A program made the translations under genes and the position numbers. Below are positions 58,979 through 64,000 of a stretch of DNA of 64,000 nt, piece after piece. The notes beneath the pieces were generated by a model that saw only the letters and a list, made by a program, of their open reading frames with translations, did no database searches and was not told the origin of the DNA. The stretch spans positions 1,178,001 through 1,242,000 of the forward strand of contig NZ_CP029287.2 in NCBI RefSeq assembly GCF_003201675.2, written 5' to 3'. The DNA is from Metallosphaera hakonensis JCM 8857 = DSM 7519. Its GTDB lineage: Archaea > Thermoproteota > Thermoprotei_A > Sulfolobales > Sulfolobaceae. Numbering within the stretch: the first letter of the stretch is position 1; each line of letters begins with the position of its first letter.

Positions 58979-59197
58979 TTACCTGTCATCGGAGCTAATA
59001 ATCATTATAAAACCCATGTATGCAATATATCCAAAAACTATCAACACTACCAGAAAGTCTAGTACATGATATACTAGGGGCGGTATTCTCTTGAGGAAAT
59101 TAAATTGACTTCTTAAAAAGATCGCTAAGAACGAGATAGCTATCACGAAAATAGAAGAGGTTATTAGAACTGCACCTATAATCTTATGTTTTAGCAT
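58979..59197 (-). CDS. Small membrane protein
   Basis: This 72-residue protein has two hydrophobic helices (about 7-28 and 42-65). It overlaps the epimerase gene by 14 nt. I do not recognise the family. Confidence 0.65.
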   Translation of the reverse strand: MLKHKIIGAVLITSSIFVIAISFLAIFLRSQFNFLKRIPPLVYHVLDFLVVLIVFGYIAYMGFIMIISSDDR

Positions 59198-60101
59198 ATC
59201 CCAGCAACCTTAATACGTCACGCGTAGCTCTCCGTACCACTTCTCTTGAAGATAGAGTGGGCTTCCATCCAACTGCCTCTATTTTGGAGATGTCAAGGAG
59301 CATTAGTCTGACGTCCCCTTTCCATCCTCTTCCGTCCCCATTATCCAAGTACTTATGGACAGGCTTAAGGCCCATTTCTTCCTCAACTATGGAAGCTATT
59401 TCCTCTACAGTAACCCAATCCCTGTTGCCCACGTTATAAAAATCATATCTCCCCTTAAACTTCTCTCGTAAGAGAAGAACCGCAGCAATTAACTCATCTA
59501 TGTATAGGTAGCTCTTTCTCTGTTTTCCGTTTCCAAGTATCTCTAGAACGTTAGGGTCCTTCATGAGTTTTCTCACGAAGTCAACTACTACCCCGTGGGA
59601 TACTCTGCCTCCCGTGATGTTAGCGAGCCTTAACGAGAGCGCTGATATACCGTAGTTTAAGGAGTAGAACTTGACCATATCTTCTCCCATCAATTTGAAG
59701 AGACCGTAATTCGAAATAGGATTTGTCTCTTCTCTTTCACTTGTAGGAATCTTGGCCTCTCCGTAGACCGTTGAGGAGGAGAAGAATATGAAGTAAGAAC
59801 AATCTGACCTTCTAGCCATTTCTAATGTATTAAGTGTGACCTTGACGTCTCTCTCAAAATGCTCTTCTACGTTCTCCATTGATGTTCTTACATCTGGGTT
59901 AGCTGCCAGATGATACACAGTATCACACTCCTCTATCATAGGGAAGCCCAGACGCAAGTCAAACTTCAAGAACTTTGCTCTAGAATTAACGTATTTTCCA
60001 TAGGATAGATCATCTATCACCACTACGTCTGCTCCCGATTCAACCAGTCTGTCAACAAGATGTCCGCCTATATACCCAGCTCCTCCTGTAACAACTAACA
60101 T
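59184..60101 (-). CDS. NAD-dependent nucleotide-sugar epimerase/dehydratase
   Basis: This 305-residue extended SDR has the N-terminal [25 protein letters not shown] and [10 protein letters not shown] (Tyr-xxx-Lys), and a C-terminal part typical of UDP-glucose 4-epimerases. It most likely supplies UDP-galactose or a related sugar for glycans. The precise sugar cannot be read. Confidence 0.9.
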   Translation of the reverse strand: MLVVTGGAGYIGGHLVDRLVESGADVVVIDDLSYGKYVNSRAKFLKFDLRLGFPMIEECDTVYHLAANPDVRTSMENVEEHFERDVKVTLNTLEMARRSDCSYFIFFSSSTVYGEAKIPTSEREETNPISNYGLFKLMGEDMVKFYSLNYGISALSLRLANITGGRVSHGVVVDFVRKLMKDPNVLEILGNGKQRKSYLYIDELIAAVLLLREKFKGRYDFYNVGNRDWVTVEEIASIVEEEMGLKPVHKYLDNGDGRGWKGDVRLMLLDISKIEAVGWKPTLSSREVVRRATRDVLRLLGYAKT

Positions 60102-60556
60102 TTTGAACAGAGCATATGCGATCTAATAAATAACAGTTGCCCCGCACCCTAGCTAGTAGACTTGTCTGAAAATAGGACCCGATTTCGATGCCATGGGAAC
60201 TAACTTATTTGGAGATTTTCACCAGGTACTATGTTAAGTTAATATTCTTAAAACCTTTAATCTCATTAATACTACCTTAAAGTCCTAAAGAGAATTCCCA
60301 AACCTTATCAAATTAATGGTCTGATGATTTGTTGGATCGCTTTCCTGGCAGACGGGCCTGGTGTTAATGATCCGCTGGCAGGGCCTGACAAAACATTGAG
60401 TCCAACAGACCTTGGTGAAGTTCCGAACCCTGAAATATGGATTTAACCTGATGTCCACGATGTCCTACATGGGACCGCGTGGTTAAGTTAAGACAGAACA
60501 TGTGTGTTCTAGCTATAACGAACCGTCTATAGTAAGTCTCATTCACACGATATTGC
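60102..60556. other. 455-nt spacer downstream of SRP19
   Basis: A minus-strand 68-codon frame (60364-60570) has an Arg/His/Cys-rich, unlikely composition. GGCAG followed by GGCCTG occurs twice at 60347-60387, and AGAACA/TGTTCT makes a small perfect hairpin at 60495-60510. I see no SRP RNA, tRNA or convincing box C/D RNA. Confidence 0.35.
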
Positions 60557-60850
60557 CTATCCATTTTCACTTTGACTTTTCCCCATATTCTTTCTCAGCT
60601 TTTCGTAAATACTTTTCTCGACCTTTTCCTTGGAGCTTATCTTTCTCACTGCTATTAGCCCTTTAATCCTGCTCGCCGGATGAACCTTCTCTTGGGTTAT
60701 TGGGTCAAGATCTAACTCTTTTGCTGCCTCGATTAACTCCTTCATGCCTATTTTGAGCCTGGTAAATCTTCTTCCCTTTCTCCTACTTGGAGCAGTGAAG
60801 TAAGCTAACCAAATAACTACTCTTTCTCCTTCGTAATCTCGAAGGCTCAT
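60557..60850 (-). CDS. srp19: Signal recognition particle protein SRP19
   Basis: This 97-residue protein binds SRP RNA and helps load SRP54. The family core is WLAYFTAPSRRKGRRFTR near residue 14, followed by DPITQEKVHPASRIKGLIAV, and a basic C-terminus. It overlaps S8e by 4 nt (ATGA), so the two are co-translated. The SRP RNA gene is not visible nearby. Confidence 0.95.
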   Translation of the reverse strand: MSLRDYEGERVVIWLAYFTAPSRRKGRRFTRLKIGMKELIEAAKELDLDPITQEKVHPASRIKGLIAVRKISSKEKVEKSIYEKLRKNMGKSQSENG

Positions 60851-61233
60851 CCTTGCATCAGTATCGCATTGATTACTCCATCCTGACCAGGCCTTGAAGT
60901 AACTAGAGCCCTGCCCATTTCAGTTCTTATAATAGATCCCTTAACAATTATTCCTCTTCTAGCGTACTCCCTATTGGCTGGGCTCTCTAAGACCTCTAGA
61001 ATTTTCACCTTCTTGGCTGTTCCGTCATTGATATTGATAATGTTGGCATAGGATGCATACGTTAACCTCACCTTCCTGTTCCCACCCATCACTCTTGCCA
61101 TTTCCCTTATATCTTCACTGTAAATTTTGGTCTCGGTAGGCTGGCTACCTATTTCATATTTCCTTTTTCCCCTTGACTTATTTTTCTTTCCACCTGTTAT
61201 TTTCCTAAGATCTCTTCCTTGATATACACCCAT
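60847..61233 (-). CDS. rps8e: Ribosomal protein S8e
   Basis: This 128-residue 30S ribosomal protein begins MGVYQGRDLRKITGGKKNKSRGK, has the S8e core (RVMGGNRKVRLTYASYAN) and ends GQDGVINAILMQG. Length and sequence are those of archaeal S8e. It is followed by SRP19 and preceded by the cis-prenyltransferase gene at 40 nt. Confidence 0.97.
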   Translation of the reverse strand: MGVYQGRDLRKITGGKKNKSRGKRKYEIGSQPTETKIYSEDIREMARVMGGNRKVRLTYASYANIININDGTAKKVKILEVLESPANREYARRGIIVKGSIIRTEMGRALVTSRPGQDGVINAILMQG

Positions 61234-61273
61234 TATCGTTCAGTTGTTCCAATTACAGACAAGATTAAAAAGG

Positions 61274-62041
61274 TTAAGCTCCATACCTCCTCTTTCTGCG
61301 TTGATAAGCCCTGATTGCCCTCCAAAGGTCTATTCTCCTAAAATCTGGCCAATAGGCCTCACAGAAGAACAGTTCGGAATATGCCAAATGCCAGAGGAGA
61401 AAATTACTTATCCTCATTTCACCAGATGTCCTTATTACTAGATCTATATCGCTTAGTTCCTCATCGTAGAAGTACTTTCTAAATTCCTCCTCTGTTATAT
61501 TGGAGATATCCCTCTTACCTGTATCCCTTATTAACCTAGATACGGCATCAAGTATTTCCTGTCTCCCGCCGTAACATATAGCTAGGGTGAGCTTTCTCTC
61601 CTTGTAATTCGATGACACTTCCATAACCTTCTTTACGATGTTCCTTAAGTCATCATTGACCATTTCTAACTTACCAATTGCCCTCACTTTGATTCTATAT
61701 TTATCTACGAAAGCCTCAGTAACTAATTCCTCTATACCCCTCTTAATGTAGCCCATGACTATGTCAAGTTCTGTTTTAGATCTCTTTGTACAGTTCTCCG
61801 TGGATAGTGCAAATACAGTGACGTTATTCACGCCCAGATCTAAGAGCCAGATTAGTACATTCCTGAGTTTTTGATAGCCCACTAGATAGGCCTCGTTAAC
61901 CGAGAAGTTATTATTCCGAGCCCACCTCCTATTTCCATCGGGTATTATACCAACGTGATTGGGTATTGGCCCGTTCCTGATTTGACGCCATAGAATCCTT
62001 TCGTAAATTGGATAGAGAGGCCTCATCAGTGTTTGGAGCAT
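61274..62041 (-). CDS. uppS: cis-prenyltransferase (UppS-type)
   Basis: This 255-residue enzyme builds long-chain polyprenyl (dolichol-like) diphosphate, the lipid carrier for archaeal N-glycans. The catalytic segment is [13 protein letters not shown] (Asp); FALSTEN and [14 protein letters not shown] complete the site. It overlaps lysK by 16 nt. The carrier product links it functionally to the glycan genes earlier in the window. Confidence 0.95.
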   Translation of the reverse strand: MLQTLMRPLYPIYERILWRQIRNGPIPNHVGIIPDGNRRWARNNNFSVNEAYLVGYQKLRNVLIWLLDLGVNNVTVFALSTENCTKRSKTELDIVMGYIKRGIEELVTEAFVDKYRIKVRAIGKLEMVNDDLRNIVKKVMEVSSNYKERKLTLAICYGGRQEILDAVSRLIRDTGKRDISNITEEEFRKYFYDEELSDIDLVIRTSGEMRISNFLLWHLAYSELFFCEAYWPDFRRIDLWRAIRAYQRRKRRYGA

Positions 62042-63063
62042 AATTCTTCTAGCGCATAGACATAAGTTAGTGTAGCTATATATATTTCATCAAGAGTTAT
62101 TCTTTCAAAGTCTGTATGCTCTAGTTTAGATTCGCCTGGACCATAAGTCGCTATACTAGTTGTTATGGACGATAGGAGATTCATATCGCTGGTGCCACCC
62201 TTCCTAACAAGTGTGGGCTTCAATCCCTGACGAATCAGAGCACGCATTAGTGACTTAACTGAGTATGTTGAAGGTGATACCTTAACTGGAGCCATAGTTT
62301 CTGTGACATCAACGCCGCACTCGGGGAAAGCCTCAGATATTTTTGATAATAATTCTCTCTCGGAAATGCCATATGGGTACCTAATGTCGAAATGAACGTA
62401 AAAATCCCCTGGAGTCACATTTAATGAGTCTCCGCTCCTCACTATTGTAGGCACTATGCTGGGTGTGCCGTAGTCTGAAGGCAACCTTGAGACCTCGATC
62501 ACCTTTGGAGCATATTGAAGAAACAGGTTTCTCGTAGAGGACGAAGAATGTTCCTGCTCTCCTCTACACTTAACGCCAATCCTCAGAAGCCCTCTATATT
62601 CCACTGCTATATGCGTTGTATTAGTGGGCTCTCCAACTATTATATGGGAATATTTTCTTCCAGTTGAAATCAATTCTCTAGCTCCGGCGCTTTTGTTTTC
62701 CTCATCAGATAAGGCACCTACTTGAACCTTGCACCCCATTTCGTTGATTATCCAAGTTGCCAATATCATGGAAGTGAGTGGACCCTTTGCATCCACGGCT
62801 CCTCTTCCTAAAACTTCCTCTCCCCTAAATGATGGAGAGATGAAGCCCTGAATCGTGTCCAAATGAGAGGCTAGAAGTATGTCTCCCTCTCCAAGGAAGA
62901 AGGAGTTAGTGCCCGTGACTTTCAACTCTAAATTCAAGTCTCTAGATATTTTTTCAAACGTGCTTAGAGCTCTTGCCTCTTCTCCAGATGGAGTGTAAAC
63001 GTTCAAAAGTTTCTCAAGTACTTCTCTTCCCTTCTGTTTCAGCAACTCCTTTTCTAGTTGCAT
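62026..63063 (-). CDS. lysK: [LysW]-lysine/ornithine hydrolase
   Basis: This 345-residue M20-type zinc hydrolase releases lysine or ornithine from the carrier protein LysW in the last step of the alpha-aminoadipate route. Metal ligands are visible in [24 protein letters not shown] and the C-terminal LEHTD. It overlaps the lysJ gene by 50 nt, so both are coupled. Confidence 0.92.
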   Translation of the reverse strand: MQLEKELLKQKGREVLEKLLNVYTPSGEEARALSTFEKISRDLNLELKVTGTNSFFLGEGDILLASHLDTIQGFISPSFRGEEVLGRGAVDAKGPLTSMILATWIINEMGCKVQVGALSDEENKSAGARELISTGRKYSHIIVGEPTNTTHIAVEYRGLLRIGVKCRGEQEHSSSSTRNLFLQYAPKVIEVSRLPSDYGTPSIVPTIVRSGDSLNVTPGDFYVHFDIRYPYGISERELLSKISEAFPECGVDVTETMAPVKVSPSTYSVKSLMRALIRQGLKPTLVRKGGTSDMNLLSSITTSIATYGPGESKLEHTDFERITLDEIYIATLTYVYALEELCSKH

Positions 63064-64000
63064 CTACTGCCAACTCCATGTCCTGATTGGTTATCATGTA
63101 CGGAGAAAGGAATCTTATCGCTGACAAGCCGGCCTTAAGCGACAGTACGCCGCTGTCCTGTAAAACCTTAATTGCAGGTCCAGGATTCAATCTTAGATCA
63201 ATTCCTATCATGAGACCCAGTCCTCTAACCTCTCTAACTGACCTGAAGTCCTCCAGTGCATCTCTCAACATTTTCATGAAAGTTTCACCCTTCACTCTAG
63301 CCTGTTCAGGAACACGATCCTCCTTGAGAACCTTCGATGACGCGGTCACTGCTGCAGCTGCCATTGGGTTTCCGCCATAGGTAGTCCCATGATCTCCCTC
63401 TCCCAAAGTATTCGCTATATGATCCGGTAGGAACACTGCACTTACAGGGAAACCTCCTCCTATGGCTTTGCCCGCGGTTAGAATGTCCGGCTTAATCCCG
63501 TAATGTTGATATGCCCATACCTTCCCAGTCCTGCCAAATCCGGCCTGAACTTCATCCGAAATTAGGAGTATGCCCTTATTTTCTGTCTCCTCTCTTAGAG
63601 CCTTAACGAATTCGGGCTTGGCCGGGATAACTCCACCTTCCCCTTGAACTGGTTCAAATATAACTGCAGCAGTCTCTTTATCAAGCTTCTTGAGCTCGTC
63701 CAGTTGATTGAACTCTATGAACTCTATGGGAGATATTAAAGGTTCGAACGGTTCCCTGTACTTCTTGTTCCAGGTTATCGAGAGCGACCCCATTGTCCTC
63801 CCGTGGAATGAGTTTCTGAAAGCTACGAACTTCTTTCTGCCAGTTACCTTTCTAGCTACCTTCATTGATAATTCTACTGCCTCTGTTCCGCTATTAAGAA
63901 GAAAGATGTTATCCATACCTTCAGGCTTAAGATCGTCGATTTCCTTCAACATCTCTTCCCTAATCTCCACATCGAAGGCAGTGGTAAGGGTAATTATCGT
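63014..64000 (-). CDS. lysJ: [LysW]-aminoadipate/glutamate semialdehyde transaminase (5' part outside)
   Basis: This class III PLP aminotransferase acts on LysW-bound semialdehydes in lysine and arginine synthesis. Visible motifs are [52 protein letters not shown] and the PLP lysine in [11 protein letters not shown]. The frame is open to the window edge (position 64000), so the N-terminal part is missing; GTG at 63970 is internal. lysK follows with a 50-nt overlap. Confidence 0.93.
   Translation of the reverse strand, partial: TIITLTTAFDVEIREEMLKEIDDLKPEGMDNIFLLNSGTEAVELSMKVARKVTGRKKFVAFRNSFHGRTMGSLSITWNKKYREPFEPLISPIEFIEFNQLDELKKLDKETAAVIFEPVQGEGGVIPAKPEFVKALREETENKGILLISDEVQAGFGRTGKVWAYQHYGIKPDILTAGKAIGGGFPVSAVFLPDHIANTLGEGDHGTTYGGNPMAAAAVTASSKVLKEDRVPEQARVKGETFMKMLRDALEDFRSVREVRGLGLMIGIDLRLNPGPAIKVLQDSGVLSLKAGLSAIRFLSPYMITNQDMELAVDATRKGVAETEGKRST

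Noticed and set aside
60321-60388. Possible box C/D guide RNA (CTGATGA ... CTGA)
   Set aside because: The first base of box C is C instead of a purine, and the distance from box C to a D' box is too long; only the second half fits.
60102-60556. SRP RNA gene beside SRP19
   Set aside because: By eye the conserved helix 8 core (GGAAGGGAGCAG-like) is not present on either strand.
60364-60570. 68-codon frame overlapping the end of SRP19
   Set aside because: Rich in Arg, His, Cys and Gln, with no start signal; it looks like a chance frame in non-coding DNA.

Overview
The window looks like a chromosomal segment of a thermoacidophilic crenarchaeon of the order Sulfolobales; Metallosphaera or Acidianus relatives fit, but the genus cannot be fixed from the sequence alone. 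The support is a zinc-containing ferredoxin, a split archaeal GMP synthase, CDC48, FEN-1, SRP19, S8e, L40e, aEF1B, a UDP-sulfoquinovose synthase with a flippase, LysW-dependent lysine/arginine enzymes, and many leaderless genes with a TATA-like box 20-26 nt before the start codon. The genes are dense and often overlap by ATGA, GTGA or TTGA.

Layout. 1-516 is the 3' end of an archaeal S-adenosylmethionine synthetase. 715-1820 is a GC-rich IS4-type insertion sequence. 1959-6164 holds a DUF460 protein, Rio2 kinase, an orphan ParA-like ATPase, a small unknown protein and tRNA-Val(CAC). 6165-8676 is an AT-rich accessory patch with a YeeE/YedE sulfur-compound permease and a small membrane partner, preceded by copy A of a structured 91-nt repeat. 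8677-15920 carries a phosphohexulose isomerase, a class I aldolase, a flippase, a CBS protein, a sugar nucleotidyltransferase, a UDP-sulfoquinovose synthase and an HtpX-like protease; the middle four suggest S-layer glycan assembly.

16094-26052 is one long minus-strand overlapping run: precorrin-2 dehydrogenase, HemA, HemB, HemL, HemC, HemD, a small protein, a phosphodiesterase and a two-subunit sarcosine-oxidase-like flavoprotein. 26098-30231 is an information-processing operon (Zn-ribbon protein, aEF1B, CDC48, wHTH protein, FEN-1). 30532-34583 holds Pth2, TruD, AspRS, a NusA-like KH protein, L40e and a nucleotidyltransferase-fold protein. A class II tRNA that seems to need splicing follows, then a degenerate ThDP-enzyme homologue.

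36982-41130 joins GuaAb with three cobalamin genes (cobQ, cobS, cobD). 41059-48883 contains a zinc alcohol dehydrogenase, a small M48 protease, an orphan molybdenum hydroxylase large subunit, a PUA protein, a wHTH regulator, an ornithine-cyclodeaminase-like enzyme, an aminotransferase and an M24 peptidase. 48915-49980 has an unusually short TnpB-like protein and, upstream of it on the same strand, copy B of the 91-nt repeat. 50056-60101 carries a class II amidotransferase, an RNase Z-like MBL protein, a PfkB kinase, ThiD-ThiN, a glycosyltransferase, zinc ferredoxin, a compact ECF transporter and an epimerase. 60557-64000 holds SRP19, S8e, a cis-prenyltransferase, LysK and the 3' part of LysJ.

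The most unusual signals are the duplicated structured 91-nt element upstream of two unrelated genes, an apparent AUA start on FEN-1, the compact TnpB-like protein, the split class II tRNA, and an acetolactate-synthase homologue that lacks the catalytic Glu and the ThDP motif.
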